64,000 nucleotides of DNA from Luteimonas sp. RC10 (GTDB taxonomy: Bacteria > Pseudomonadota > Gammaproteobacteria > Xanthomonadales > Xanthomonadaceae). Below, piece after piece: positions 1 to 11,659 of this stretch. Below the pieces are notes generated by a model. That model had not been told where the DNA came from and did not search any database. It saw nothing but the letters and a program-made list of their open reading frames with translations. Both the position numbers and the translations under genes were made by a program. Within the stretch, counting starts at the first letter, position 1, and each line of letters opens with the position of its first letter. The stretch spans positions 124,001 through 188,000 of the forward strand of contig NZ_JACHYJ010000007.1 in assembly GCF_014192745.1 (NCBI RefSeq), in the 5' to 3' direction.

Positions 1-2
1 AC

Positions 3-404
3 GATGAAGGCCATGGCGCGCGGGCTGGACGCCTGCGTGTCCTGATCGTCGACGATTCGCGCGACGATGCCGAGCTCGCCGAACTGGCCCTGCGCGATGC
101 GGGGGTGGCGGTCGAGACGCGACGGGTCCACAGCGAGGCGGGGCTGGTGGAGGCGCTGGAAGCCTTTGCGCCGCGCGTGGTGCTGTCGGACGTCAATCTG
201 CCGGGGTTCTCGGGCGCCGAAGCGCTCGCGCTCACCCGCCGGCTGCGTCCCGGGGTGCCGGTGGTGTTCATGACCGGCTCGGCCTACGGCCTGCCGGGCG
301 ATGTGATGCCCGAGGGCGATGCGTTGGTCCACAAGGACCAACTCGACCGCCTGCCGGCGGCGCTGGCCCAGGTGTTGGCGGTGGGAGACGACGGGGCGGA
401 GTGA
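3..404 (+). CDS. CheY-like receiver domain, 5' end outside the window
   Basis: The frame is open from the left edge and ends at a TGA. It encodes a phosphoacceptor receiver domain: the acidic pair is in LIVDDSRDD, the phosphorylated Asp in VVLSDVNLPG, the switch Thr in FMTGSA and the conserved Lys in LVHKDQL. After the receiver only a short tail follows, so there is no output domain on the C-terminal side. No ATG, GTG or TTG lies in this frame before the DD pair. The protein therefore begins to the left of the window, either as a stand-alone regulator or as the C-terminal receiver of a hybrid kinase. A second frame (1-45) also reads through the edge and stops at 43-45, so a 3' end of another gene or a frameshift between the two cannot be excluded. 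Confidence 0.75.
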   Translation, partial: DEGHGARAGRLRVLIVDDSRDDAELAELALRDAGVAVETRRVHSEAGLVEALEAFAPRVVLSDVNLPGFSGAEALALTRRLRPGVPVVFMTGSAYGLPGDVMPEGDALVHKDQLDRLPAALAQVLAVGDDGAE

Positions 405-1190
405 AGGCGGTGGGGCTGCGCGCAAAGCCCCTGCCCCCACCCGACACGCTACGCGTGTCGACCTCCCCCGCGGTGCGGGGGAGGTGATTTGGTTGCGCGA
501 TGCATGACGCAGCGCGCGCTTTGTGCCTTCCCCCGCTTGCGGGGCATTGCACCCTTTACGGGTGGAAGGTTGGGAGGGGGGCGCTTTTCGCGCCGTACTG
601 GACGAAGCGGCATTCCGCTCAAAAGCCCCCGCCCCCACCCGACACGCTACGCGTGTCGACCTCCCCCGCGGTGCGGGGGCGGTGACGGACTCCGCGATGT
701 GCTTGTCTCCGCCCTGCTCCGAGACGTGGCCGCTCGCGCGATGAATGATCCAGCGCGCGGGGCGCTAGCTCCTTCCCCCGCTTGCGGGGCATTGCGCCCT
801 TTACGGGTGGAAGGTTGGGATGGGGGCGCTTTTCGCGCCGTATTGGACGAAGCGGCATTCCGCTCAAAAGCCCCCGCCCCCACCCGACACGCTGCGCGTG
901 TCGACCTCCCCCGCGATGCGGGGGAGGTGATCTGGTTGCGCGATTCGGTTGTTCTCTGCGCGAGTGCAACGACGCGCGCGCGGGGCGCTTGTCTCCTTCC
1001 CCCGCTTGCGGGGGAAGGTTGGGATGGGGGCGCTTTTCGCGTGGCGCTGGACGAAGCGGCATTCCGCTCAAAAGCCCCCGCCCCCACCCGACACGCTGCG
1101 CGTGTCGACCTCCCCCGCGGTGCGGGGGAGGTGACCTGATTGGGGGTGCGTGCGCCGACCTCCCCCGCGATGCGGGGGAGGTGACGGGCG
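405..1190. repeat. Palindromic repeat array 1 (A and B modules)
   Basis: This 786-base non-coding stretch is built from two alternating modules. Module A (copies ending near 487, 685, 930, 1134, and a short one near 1184) has a stem ACACGC-TRC-GCGTGT followed by a second hairpin, CTCCCCCGC / GCGGGGGAG, and always ends GGTGA. Module B (about 527-625, 771-868, 992-1072) starts CTTCCCCCGCTTGCGGG and ends in ATTCCGCTCAAAAG. Copies 1 and 2 of module B carry an extra 20-base insert (544-563 and 789-808) that copy 3 lacks. Open frames run through both strands but are made only of repeat, so none is called a gene. Related arrays lie at 17760-18185 and 36240-37190. Confidence 0.9.
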
Positions 1191-1194
1191 CCGG

Positions 1195-3480
<2,286 letters not shown>

Positions 3481-3581
3481 CAGATTGGTCTTGGCTGTTA
3501 AGGAAGCGGGGGCAGGCGCGTGATTCTACCCCCGGCGCCCGCGCCGGACCCGACGCGGGCGGATGGTGCGCATTGCGCAGG

Positions 3582-5066
3582 TCAGAACACGACCTGGGCG
3601 CGGACGTTGACGGTGTTGCCCGAGTCCGGGCCGCGGTAGCTGCCGACCTGGTTGTCGGTGGTCCAGTGCACGTAGTTGAGCATCAGCCGCGACCAGTTGT
3701 TGAGGTACCAGTTCACGCCGAGCGTCCAGGCATCGCCCTCGCCGCCGCGCCGGGCGTCGGTGAAGTCCATGCGGTCGAAACGCGCGGCCAGTTCCCAGGC
3801 GCCGATGCCGCCGTCGGTGACCGGGCGCGCGACCCGGGTGGTGCCCCAGACGCCGGAGCGGGCGCTGAAACCGGGCTTCTCGCCGGTGAGCAGCCAGCCG
3901 GCGTAGACCGAGGTCGCCTTCTGGGTGAAGTCGTCGGCGGTGCGCGAGGCGATGGTGCGCTCGGCGTACTCGGCGAAGGCCCAGCCGCTGCGCCAGGTGC
4001 CGCCGAGCTCGGCGCCCCAGATGGTCTCGCGGCTGACATCGGCGATCGAGCTGGCCGACACACGCACGTTGTCGTTGAAGCTCGAGGCGATGCGCGGGAC
4101 CTTGTTGATGCTGGTCACGTCGCTGCCGAACTCCTCGTACACCGCCCAGCCGCCCAGGTGCACGAAGCCCTGCGCGCGCTTGATCGGGTTCCAGTGCGCG
4201 CGTGTGGTGACGGTCTGCGAATCGCTCTGCGCACCGGCATTGCCGATGTCGTCGCCGGTGAAGCCCAGGCTGTAGTGCCAGTTCTGGCCGATGAGCTTCA
4301 TCTGCGCGCCCAGGCCGAAGTAGCCGCTGTTGGGCGCGCCGATCGAGGCGACCGCGTTGCGCTCCATGAAGGGCGTGCGGGTGAGCGTGGTGCTCGAATC
4401 GATCGCGCGGTCCTTGAGCTTGTTGCCGAGGTAGAACTCGGCCGGCAGGTTGCCCAGGCGCGTATCCCAGGACAGGTAGGCGTCCTTGATGCTGACGTCG
4501 TTGTCGGCGAAGTCGGCGTCGATCTTGTAGCCCAGCGCGCCGATGGTGCCTTCGGCGCCCAGGCGCACCTGGCGCATTTCGGTGCCGCCGATGTTGCGGT
4601 CGGCGAAGTTCGAACCGTGGGTCGACGACCAGTCCATCATCACCCGGCCACGCGGGTGGAAGGTGAAGCTGCGATCGGCGTTGCGGAACTCCGGTCCGCC
4701 GCGGCGCCAGCTGGTGTTGCCGCCGCCGGTGCCGCCGCTGGCGGCCAGCTGCGCGACCTGCGCCTGCAGGATTGCCAGGTCGTCCTGGCGGGTGTCGGCG
4801 ACGGCCGCGGCGACCTGGGCGTCAGTCGCGGACGCGGCCGCAGGCGACGCGGCGACGGCGGTCGCCGGTGCCGGCCGCCCCGCTTCGAGCGCGGCCAGGC
4901 GCGCGTTGAGCTGTTCGAGCTGGGCGGCCTGGGCCTGCAGCATCTGGGCCTGCTGTTCGACGAGCGTCCGCAGTGCGGTCTCGTCCTGGGCGGTGGCGTC
5001 GAAGGCGGCCGTGCCGAGTGCAAGGCCGATGGCGGCAGCGAGTGCCGCAGAGCGCAATGGGTGCAT
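3582..5066 (-). CDS. Phosphate-selective-type outer-membrane porin (OprO/OprP family)
   Basis: This is a 494-residue exported beta-barrel. The chosen ATG follows GGGAGG with good spacing and gives a clean signal peptide (MHPLRSAALAAAIGLALG... cleaved after DATAQ). A longer upstream frame has no such features. Residues 25-60 are a Gln/Leu-rich coiled coil (EQQAQMLQAQAAQLEQLN) typical of trimeric porins of this family. The rest shows alternating barrel strands, FTFHPRGRVMMDW near the start of the barrel and a terminal strand VNVRAQVVF ending in Phe. It sits 38 bases after the esterase gene in the dctA run, and a second porin of the same family (7702-8868) is encoded divergently. The substrate is unknown; the context points to anionic organic acids rather than phosphate (inference). 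Confidence 0.88.
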   Translation of the reverse strand: MHPLRSAALAAAIGLALGTAAFDATAQDETALRTLVEQQAQMLQAQAAQLEQLNARLAALEAGRPAPATAVAASPAAASATDAQVAAAVADTRQDDLAILQAQVAQLAASGGTGGGNTSWRRGGPEFRNADRSFTFHPRGRVMMDWSSTHGSNFADRNIGGTEMRQVRLGAEGTIGALGYKIDADFADNDVSIKDAYLSWDTRLGNLPAEFYLGNKLKDRAIDSSTTLTRTPFMERNAVASIGAPNSGYFGLGAQMKLIGQNWHYSLGFTGDDIGNAGAQSDSQTVTTRAHWNPIKRAQGFVHLGGWAVYEEFGSDVTSINKVPRIASSFNDNVRVSASSIADVSRETIWGAELGGTWRSGWAFAEYAERTIASRTADDFTQKATSVYAGWLLTGEKPGFSARSGVWGTTRVARPVTDGGIGAWELAARFDRMDFTDARRGGEGDAWTLGVNWYLNNWSRLMLNYVHWTTDNQVGSYRGPDSGNTVNVRAQVVF

Positions 5067-5104
5067 GTATGTCCCTCCCCGGGATGGTGGCGTGGGCGCG
5101 GCGG

Positions 5105-6124
5105 TCAGTCGCCGTCCGCGTCGTCGATGTCCTCGTCCGGCACATCGGTGGCCGGCGCGGGTGCGGTGTTGCCGAGCAACGGCTGCAGCGAGACCGGCGC
5201 ACCCTGCATGAAGCCGTGGCTGCGCGCCCAGGTCGCGAACAGGCGCGGCCACTGCGCGACCAGCGCGCCCGGCCGGCCCAGGCCCCAGCTATGGCCGCCG
5301 CGCTCGAAGATGTGCATCTCGGCCGGCACGCCCTGGGCGCGGGTGGCGTTGAACATCGTCAGGCTGTGGCCGACATCGGCGATCGGATCGTCGGCGGCAT
5401 GCACCAGGAACACCGGCGGCATGTCGGCGCGCACGTGCGATTCGACCGAGTAGGCGGCGACCGCGTCGGACTGCGTGCCCAGTTCGCGGCGCGAGCGGGT
5501 GGTGTCGAGCGGCGCCTGCAGCGACACCACCGGGTAGAGCATCGCCAGGAAATCCGGCCGCGACGAGGTGCGGTCGGCAGCATCCAGGGCGGGATAGAAG
5601 TCGTGGTCGAACCGCGTGGCGAGGATGCCGCCGAGATTGGCGCCGGCCGACGAGCCCATGACGCCGATCTGCTGCGGGTCGATGCCCAGCGCATCGGCCT
5701 GGCTGCGCAGCAGGCGCATCGCGCGCTGGCCGTCCTGGAACGGCGCCACCGCCGGCCAGCCGTCGCCCGGCAGCCGGTAGTACAGCACCGCGGCGGTGGT
5801 GCCGATCGAGGCCAGCCACTGCGCCATCGGCGCTGCGGCCGTGCCGACCTGGATGCGGAAGTAGCCGCCGCCGCCCAGGATCAGCACCGCGGTGCCGTTG
5901 GGCTGCGCGGGCCGGTAGATCTCCATCCGCGGCTCGGCGATGCGGGTCACCGCACCCAGTGCGCTGCCTTCGTTGCCGACTTGCTCGGGGCCGGTGACGT
6001 TGGTCGGCAGGTGGCCGGCCGGCCACAGCGGCACGGTCTGTGGGCCGGTCTGCGCCTGGGCGATGCCGGTGCAGGCGAACAACAGGCCGGCGATGGCGCC
6101 GGCCCAGCGATGTGGTGTCGTCAT
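5105..6124 (-). CDS. Exported alpha/beta-hydrolase, acetyl-esterase/BD-FAE type
   Basis: A 339-residue secreted esterase. The start at 6124 is preceded by GGGAGGGGACCC and opens a signal peptide ending near IAQAQ. An upstream ATG at 6148 would add eight residues and lacks such a site. Catalytic features are visible: an oxyanion strand LILGGGGYFRI, the nucleophile in GVMGSSAGANLGG, the acid in LVHAADDPIADVG and the His in ERGGHSWGLG. This layout is that of esterases removing acetyl or feruloyl groups from plant polysaccharides, and of related acyl esterases. It is placed between dctA (45 bases) and the porin (38 bases) and probably belongs to their transcript. The C-terminal tail is Asp/Glu-rich (DVPDEDIDDADGD). 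The natural substrate is not evident. Confidence 0.85.
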   Translation of the reverse strand: MTTPHRWAGAIAGLLFACTGIAQAQTGPQTVPLWPAGHLPTNVTGPEQVGNEGSALGAVTRIAEPRMEIYRPAQPNGTAVLILGGGGYFRIQVGTAAAPMAQWLASIGTTAAVLYYRLPGDGWPAVAPFQDGQRAMRLLRSQADALGIDPQQIGVMGSSAGANLGGILATRFDHDFYPALDAADRTSSRPDFLAMLYPVVSLQAPLDTTRSRRELGTQSDAVAAYSVESHVRADMPPVFLVHAADDPIADVGHSLTMFNATRAQGVPAEMHIFERGGHSWGLGRPGALVAQWPRLFATWARSHGFMQGAPVSLQPLLGNTAPAPATDVPDEDIDDADGD

Positions 6125-6169
6125 GGGTCCCCTCCCGAGGAATTGCATGGATGGTGCTGGGTGCGGCGA

Positions 6170-7525
6170 TCAGTCGAGCGCCAGCACCTCGCGGTCACCG
6201 GGGCCGGCGGCCGGATCGGGCGCGGCCATCACCGGCGCCGGCGTGCCGTCGAGTGCGGCGTTGAGCGCGTCGCGGTCGAGCGCGTTCTCCCAGCGCGCGA
6301 CGACCACGGTCGCGACCGCGTTGCCGATGAAGTTGGTCAGCGAGCGGCACTCGCTCATGAAGCGGTCGATGCCCAGGATCAGCGCCATGCCGGCCACCGG
6401 CACCGTCGGTACCACCGACAGCGTGGCCGCCAGGGTGATGAAGCCCGCGCCGGTCACGCCGGCCGCGCCCTTGGAGCTGAGCATCGCCACCAGCAGCAGG
6501 GTGACCTGCTGCCACAGCGTGAGTTCGGTGTTGGTGGCCTGGGCGATGAACAACGCGGCCAGGGTCATGTAGAGGTTGGTGCCGTCGAGGTTGAACGAGT
6601 AGCCGGTCGGCACGACCAGGCCGACCACCGACTTCTTGCAGCCGGCCTTTTCCATCTTCTCCATCAGCGAGGGCAGCGCCGATTCCGACGACGAGGTGCC
6701 CAGCACCAGCAGCAGTTCGGCCTTCAGATACCGGATCAGCTTGAGCACCGAGAAGCCGCACGCGCGCGCCACCGCGCCCAGGATCACCAGCACGAACAGC
6801 AGCGCGCTGACGTAGAACGTGCCCACCAGCCACGCCAGGTTGACCAGCGATTCCAGGCCGTACTTGCCGATGGTGAAGGCGATCGCGCCGAACGCGCCGA
6901 TCGGCGCGGCCTTCATCAGGATGTGCACCAGCTTGAACACCGGCGTGGTCAGCGCTTCGAGGAAGGTCAGCACCGGGCGGCCCTTCTCGCCGGTGAGCGC
7001 CAGCGCGATGCCGAACAGCACCGCGATGAACAGCACCTGCAGGATGTTGCCGTCGACGAACGCGCCGACCAGGGTGCCGGGGATGATGTCGAGCAGGAAG
7101 CCGGTCAGGGTCAGCTCGTGCGATTTCTGCACATAGCCCTGGACCGCGGCGGTATCGAGCGTGGCCGGATCGATGTCCATGCCCACGCCGGGCTGGACGA
7201 TGTGCGCCACGACCATGCCGACCACCAGCGCCAGCGTCGAGAAGAACAGGAAGTAGGCCATCGATTTGGCGAACACCCGGCCGACGGTGCGCAGCTGGGT
7301 CATGCCGGCGATGCCGGTGACGATGGTCAGGAAGATCACCGGCGCGATGATCATCTTGACCAGCTTGATGAATGCGTCGCCCAGCGGCTTGAGCTGCTCG
7401 GCGAACGCCGGTGCGTAGTGGCCGAGCAGCGCACCCAGCGCGATCGCGACCAGCACCTGGACGTACAACTGGCGATACCACGGCAACCGCGGGGCGGCCG
7501 GCGTGGCGGCGGGAATGGCGTGCAT
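6170..7525 (-). CDS. dctA: C4-dicarboxylate:cation symporter DctA
   Basis: This is an inner-membrane symporter for succinate, fumarate and malate, of the DAACS family. At 451 residues it matches DctA length. The start at 7525 was chosen because the family N-terminus ([26 protein letters not shown]) begins about 15 residues later; the frame remains open upstream without similarity. Diagnostic stretches are [15 protein letters not shown] (serine-rich re-entrant loop), [13 protein letters not shown] and [13 protein letters not shown] (substrate and cation binding). It is the first gene of the minus-strand run esterase-porin-maeB. The divergent neighbour is another porin, and the next plus-strand gene is a sensor kinase with a DctB-like periplasmic domain, so dicarboxylate-responsive control is likely (inference). 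Confidence 0.95.
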   Translation of the reverse strand: MHAIPAATPAAPRLPWYRQLYVQVLVAIALGALLGHYAPAFAEQLKPLGDAFIKLVKMIIAPVIFLTIVTGIAGMTQLRTVGRVFAKSMAYFLFFSTLALVVGMVVAHIVQPGVGMDIDPATLDTAAVQGYVQKSHELTLTGFLLDIIPGTLVGAFVDGNILQVLFIAVLFGIALALTGEKGRPVLTFLEALTTPVFKLVHILMKAAPIGAFGAIAFTIGKYGLESLVNLAWLVGTFYVSALLFVLVILGAVARACGFSVLKLIRYLKAELLLVLGTSSSESALPSLMEKMEKAGCKKSVVGLVVPTGYSFNLDGTNLYMTLAALFIAQATNTELTLWQQVTLLLVAMLSSKGAAGVTGAGFITLAATLSVVPTVPVAGMALILGIDRFMSECRSLTNFIGNAVATVVVARWENALDRDALNAALDGTPAPVMAAPDPAAGPGDREVLALD

Positions 7526-7701
7526 GCGAAGGATCCGGTTGGCGCGTCCGTCGACATGCGGGCGCTCGGCGAGGCTGTGTTGTACGCCCGCATGCCGGAT
7601 CCGCCGATAGCGCATTGGTGTTATGCGCCGCGTGCATCCGCTGCGCACACTGCCTAGACTGCCCGGCCCACCCGCGCCCTGCGCCCATTCAGGTCCCCCC
7701 G
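7526..7701. promoter_or_regulatory. Divergent promoter region dctA / porin
   Basis: This 176-base spacer separates the dctA start from the divergent porin start. A TAGACT box at 7655-7660 resembles the -10 elements seen before several genes in this window and would serve the plus strand. No convincing -35 or sigma-54 element (GG-N10-GC with its usual flanks) could be read, which is worth noting because DctB/DctD systems in other bacteria use sigma-54. Confidence 0.35.
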
Positions 7702-8868
7702 ATGCGCCCCACCCTCCCGCTGCTGCTGGCGCTCGCCGCCGGCACGTCTCCTGCGTTCGCCCGTCAATTCGACGACTGGCCGACCGGCTACACCTTCGGC
7801 GACGGCACCCGCGTCGCGGCGACGGCGAACTTCGCCTGGGACACGGTGGATTTCAGCGGCGATCGGCGCCTGAGCGACGACGACGGACTGCGCCGCCGCG
7901 AGTTCGGCGCGACGGTCAAGAAGGCTGGCGTCTGGGATGCGATGGTCTATTTCGACTTCGAATCCAGGACCTGGCTGGACGTGTTCGTGCGCGTGGAGAG
8001 CAAGGCGTTCCTGGGCCGCGACCTGGGCAAGCTGCGCGTGGGCTATATGAAGGTGCCGGTCGGGCTGGAGGGCGTGACCGCCTCGCGCGCCGGCACGTTC
8101 ATGGAACTGGCGGCGCCGATCCAGGCGATCTACCAGGGCCGGCGGACCGGTGTGGAGTGGACCTACGAACAGCCGACCGCGCTGTTTCAGCTCGGCGGCT
8201 ACGCCGGCCAGGACCTGCACGGCGACAATCACGGCCAGACCCTGGCCGGGCGTGCGGTGTGGACGCCGCGCAAGGCCGACGGCGACGTGCTGCACCTGGG
8301 GCTGGCGGCCTCGCGCGAGAACCCGGAGGCCTGGACCGATGGGCGCGGCGACCGCTTCGCCCCGACTGCGCGCCTGCGCGCGCGACCCGGCGCGGGGCTG
8401 ACGCCGGTGCGCCTGGTCGATTCGGGCGACCTGGCGCCGGTCGATCACATCCGCCGCACCGGTCTGGAAGGCATCTGGATCCGTGGGCCGGTCTCGCTGC
8501 AGGGCGAGCTGCTGCGCGCCGACATCGCGCGCGACGGCGGCCTGCCCGACTACCGCGCCGAAGGCGGCTACCTGGCCGGCAGTTGGCTGATCACCGGCGA
8601 GCACCGGCCGTACTCGGCCGGCAATGTCGCCAACCCCAAGCCGGCGCACGGCTACGGCGCGGTGGAACTGGCCGCGCGCTACAGCACGCTCGACCTCGAC
8701 GACGGCCTGATCGCCGGCGGCCGCCAGCACGACTGGACGTTCGGCGCCAACTGGTATCTGACCTCGCACTTCAAGCTGCAGGCCAACTACGTGCGCACCA
8801 ACGCCACCCGCGGCGGCCGCGCGACTTCGCCCGATGCGGTCGAGTTCCGCGCGCAGGTGCAGTTCTGA
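7702..8868 (+). CDS. Second phosphate-selective-type porin (OprO/OprP family)
   Basis: This is a 388-residue outer-membrane barrel. The ATG at 7702 begins a short signal peptide ([20 protein letters not shown], cleaved before RQFDDW). It lacks the coiled-coil N-terminus of the first porin and is about 100 residues shorter. The barrel shows the same landmarks: [14 protein letters not shown], a region close to [13 protein letters not shown] with the loop that folds into the pore in this family, [18 protein letters not shown], and a last strand VEFRAQVQF ending in Phe. It is divergent from dctA and is followed after 50 bases by the sensor kinase gene. Two different porins around one dicarboxylate carrier suggest two outer-membrane routes (inference). 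Confidence 0.85.
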   Translation: MRPTLPLLLALAAGTSPAFARQFDDWPTGYTFGDGTRVAATANFAWDTVDFSGDRRLSDDDGLRRREFGATVKKAGVWDAMVYFDFESRTWLDVFVRVESKAFLGRDLGKLRVGYMKVPVGLEGVTASRAGTFMELAAPIQAIYQGRRTGVEWTYEQPTALFQLGGYAGQDLHGDNHGQTLAGRAVWTPRKADGDVLHLGLAASRENPEAWTDGRGDRFAPTARLRARPGAGLTPVRLVDSGDLAPVDHIRRTGLEGIWIRGPVSLQGELLRADIARDGGLPDYRAEGGYLAGSWLITGEHRPYSAGNVANPKPAHGYGAVELAARYSTLDLDDGLIAGGRQHDWTFGANWYLTSHFKLQANYVRTNATRGGRATSPDAVEFRAQVQF

Positions 8869-8906
8869 GCGAGCGACGCGTCGCGAGCCCGCGACACGTC
8901 GGCCGC

Positions 8907-8912
8907 TAGCCT
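8907..8912 (+). promoter_or_regulatory. Candidate -10 box of the sensor kinase gene, possibly leaderless
   Basis: TAGCCT ends seven bases before the A of the kinase ATG at 8919. If transcription starts at the usual distance, the mRNA begins at or next to the start codon. No Shine-Dalgarno sequence is visible in the six bases between (GGCCCC). Confidence 0.3.
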
Positions 8913-8918
8913 GGCCCC

Positions 8919-11537
8919 ATGCGCTCCCCGCCCCGTGCCCGCCGCCTGCTGTGGACCGCAATCGCGATCGGCGGGCTGGTGGCGACGATCGTGCTGGGCT
9001 ACCAGGTCGGTGGCCAGAGCGCCTTGCGCCAGCAGACCGCGCTGGCGCAGCAGCAATTGCAGTTGCAGGCGCAGGCGCTGGACCAGCGCATCGAGCGTTA
9101 CCGCGCGCTGCCGCAGTTGCTGGCGCTCGACCCCGACCTGCGTGCCGCGGTCGCCGCGCCCGTGGACGCGCCCACGCGCGAGCGGCTGAACCGGCGGCTG
9201 GAGGAAGCCAACCGTACCGCGCAGGCGTCCACGCTGACCTTGATCGGCGCCGACGGCACCGCGATCGCGGCCAGCAACTGGCGCACGCTGGGCAGCAACG
9301 TCGGCGAACGTTACGCCTTTCGCCCGTATGTGCAGCAGGCACTGCGCGAGGGCAGCGGGCGCTTCTACGGCATCGGTGTGACCACCGGCGTGCCGGGCTA
9401 CTTCCTGTCCGAGGCGCTGCGCGACGCGGACGGCCGCGCGGTCGGCGTGATCGTCATCAAGCTCGAGCTGACCCAGTACGAGGAGCGTTGGCCGCACGCC
9501 GGCAACGTGGTGCTGGCCAGCGACCGGTACGGCATCGTGTTCCTGGCCAGCCGGCCCGAATGGCGTTACCGGGTCCTCGCCCCGCTCAGCGATAGCGCAC
9601 GCGCCGAACTCGAATCCACGCGGCAGTACGGCCGGCAGCCGTTGCGTCCGTTCGCCGGCACGATCGACGCCGATGCGCTGGCGCGCATCGACAACCCGGC
9701 CATGTCCGGACGCTGGCTGTGGCAACGCACGCCACTGGCCGACACCGACTGGACGCTGCACCTGCTGCAGGATGCGACGCCGGTCGCGATCGCGGCCTGG
9801 CAGTGGGCCGGCATCGCCGGCGTGTCGTGGATCGCGCTGGTGTTCGTGGTGCTGTTCGCGCAGCAGCGGCTGCGCCTGGCGGCGCTGCGTCGGCGCAGCC
9901 GCGAGGAGCTGGAGACGTTGGTGCGCCAGCACGCCGAGGAACTGCGCACCGCCAAGGACGGGCTGGTCGCCGCCGCGCAGGAGGCCGATACCGGGCTGAG
10001 CCGGCGGCTGGCGCATCTGCCGCAGGGCGTGGTCATCATCGACGCGCAGCTGCGCATCGTGGCCTGGAACGCGCGCTACATCGAGTTGTTCCGCTTCCCA
10101 CCCGACCTGGTGCGGGTGGGCACGCCGATCGAGGACGTGTTCCGCTACAACGCGCGACGCGGCCTGCTCGGCCCCGGCCCAGTCGAAGACGCGATCGAGC
10201 GCCGGCTCGACCATCTGCGCAGCGGCAAGCCGCATGCGCGCGAAAGCGAGAAGAGCGACGGCACGGTGCTGGAGATCCGCGGCAATCCGCTGCCCGACGG
10301 CGGGTTCGTCACCAGCTACGCCGATATCACCGCCTACAAGACCACCGCGCGCGAACTGCGCACGCTGGCCGACGCGCTGGAGCAGCGCATCGCCGAGCGC
10401 ACCGCGGATCTGGAGCAGGCGCGCCGCGAGGCCGAGGCCGCGAACCGCCAGAAGGGCCGGTTCGCCGCGGCCGCGGTGCACGATCTGCTGCAGCCGCTCA
10501 ACGCCGCGCGCATGTTCGTCTCGGCGCTGCGCGCACGCTTGCCGAATGCGGAGACACGCACGATCGTCGACAGCATCGAGAGCGCGCTGTCGGCGCAGGA
10601 CGGCATCCTGACCAGCCTGCTCGATGTCTCGCGGCTGGAATCGGGCACGCTGCAGGCCGACGTGCGCGACGTGCCGCTGGGCCCGGTGCTCGAAGCGCTG
10701 GCGCGCGAGGCCGGCGTGCTGGCACAGGCCCGCGGCCTGCAATTGGACGCGGTGCCCACGCGTGCCTGGGTACGCAGCGATCCGGTGCTGCTGCGCCGGC
10801 TGGTGCAGAACTTCCTGTCCAACGCGGTGCGCTACACCGCGCACGGCCGCATCCTGCTCGGTTGTCGGCGCGAGGGCACGTCGCTGCGCATCGAGGTGCA
10901 CGACACCGGCCCGGGCATTGCGCCCAACCGCCAGCGCGAGATCTTCGAGGAGTTCCGCCGGCTCGACGACGGCGGCGGCGACGACCGCGGAGTCGGTCTG
11001 GGGCTGTCGATCGTCGAGCGCATCGCGCGGTTGCTCGGCCATCGCATCGGCCTGCGCTCGCAGCCCGGCGTGGGCAGCGTGTTCTCGGTCACGGTGCCGC
11101 TGGCGCCGCCGGGCGCGCACCCGGCACCGGCGCCGACGCGAGACCCCGGCGAGGATTCGCCGCTGCGCGGCTGCCGGGTCTGGTACATCGATTCCGACGT
11201 CGTGGCCTGCGAGGCGATGCGCGAGCGACTGGCGCAGTGGCAGTGCACGGTGGCGTTCGTCGGGGCACCGGCGGACGCGGTGACGCTGGCCGATGGCGCG
11301 GCCGCACCCGACGTCCTGCTGCTGTGCGAGCGGGGGAATGCCGCGGATGTCGCCGCACTGTGGCGCCAGCTGCAGGCGAGCTGGGAAGACGCGCCGCTGG
11401 TGATCCTGCTGGCCGAGCGCGAGGACGCCGGGTTGCGCGCGCTGGTCGAGGCCGGTGACTGGAGCATCCTGCCGATGCCGGTGCGTCCACCGGCGCTGCG
11501 CGCCTTGCTGAGCCAGCGTCTGCTGCGTCGCGGTTGA
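8919..11537 (+). CDS. NahK-type sensor histidine kinase with degenerate C-terminal receiver
   Basis: An 872-residue inner-membrane kinase. Domain order: membrane helix at 11-33; periplasmic sensor at about 35-285 resembling the DctB double-PAS fold (NVGERYAFRPYV; GVPGYFLSEAL); helix at 291-315; a PAS domain at 362-475 (GVVIIDAQLRIVAWN; FRYNARRGLLGPG, typical of NahK/ErcS kinases); coiled coil; phosphoacceptor His521 in AVHDLLQPLN; ATPase boxes NFLSNAVRY, DTGPGIA and GVGLGLSIV. From residue 750 there is a receiver-like domain that keeps the acidic pair (IDSD), but Cys803 replaces the phosphoacceptor Asp (LLLCERG), and the switch Thr and conserved Lys are also lost. It should autophosphorylate but not relay through its own receiver. 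The regulator at 12610 is the likely partner (inference from distance and family). Confidence 0.9.
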   Translation: MRSPPRARRLLWTAIAIGGLVATIVLGYQVGGQSALRQQTALAQQQLQLQAQALDQRIERYRALPQLLALDPDLRAAVAAPVDAPTRERLNRRLEEANRTAQASTLTLIGADGTAIAASNWRTLGSNVGERYAFRPYVQQALREGSGRFYGIGVTTGVPGYFLSEALRDADGRAVGVIVIKLELTQYEERWPHAGNVVLASDRYGIVFLASRPEWRYRVLAPLSDSARAELESTRQYGRQPLRPFAGTIDADALARIDNPAMSGRWLWQRTPLADTDWTLHLLQDATPVAIAAWQWAGIAGVSWIALVFVVLFAQQRLRLAALRRRSREELETLVRQHAEELRTAKDGLVAAAQEADTGLSRRLAHLPQGVVIIDAQLRIVAWNARYIELFRFPPDLVRVGTPIEDVFRYNARRGLLGPGPVEDAIERRLDHLRSGKPHARESEKSDGTVLEIRGNPLPDGGFVTSYADITAYKTTARELRTLADALEQRIAERTADLEQARREAEAANRQKGRFAAAAVHDLLQPLNAARMFVSALRARLPNAETRTIVDSIESALSAQDGILTSLLDVSRLESGTLQADVRDVPLGPVLEALAREAGVLAQARGLQLDAVPTRAWVRSDPVLLRRLVQNFLSNAVRYTAHGRILLGCRREGTSLRIEVHDTGPGIAPNRQREIFEEFRRLDDGGGDDRGVGLGLSIVERIARLLGHRIGLRSQPGVGSVFSVTVPLAPPGAHPAPAPTRDPGEDSPLRGCRVWYIDSDVVACEAMRERLAQWQCTVAFVGAPADAVTLADGAAAPDVLLLCERGNAADVAALWRQLQASWEDAPLVILLAEREDAGLRALVEAGDWSILPMPVRPPALRALLSQRLLRRG

Positions 11538-11659
11538 GCGGCGCCGCGCACGCCCGACGCCAAGCCGATCCGCGAACGCGCTTGCCCTCCGGGCGCTGTC
11601 GGCCGATCCTCGCGACCCGCCACCGCCACGCCGCCGCCATCCAGGAGCCCTGTCCCGCC

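Noticed and set aside
3481-3581. Rho-independent terminator after the first porin
   Set aside because: Short GC-rich inverted repeats are present, but stems are weak and no T-run follows; it may also be part of the malic enzyme leader.
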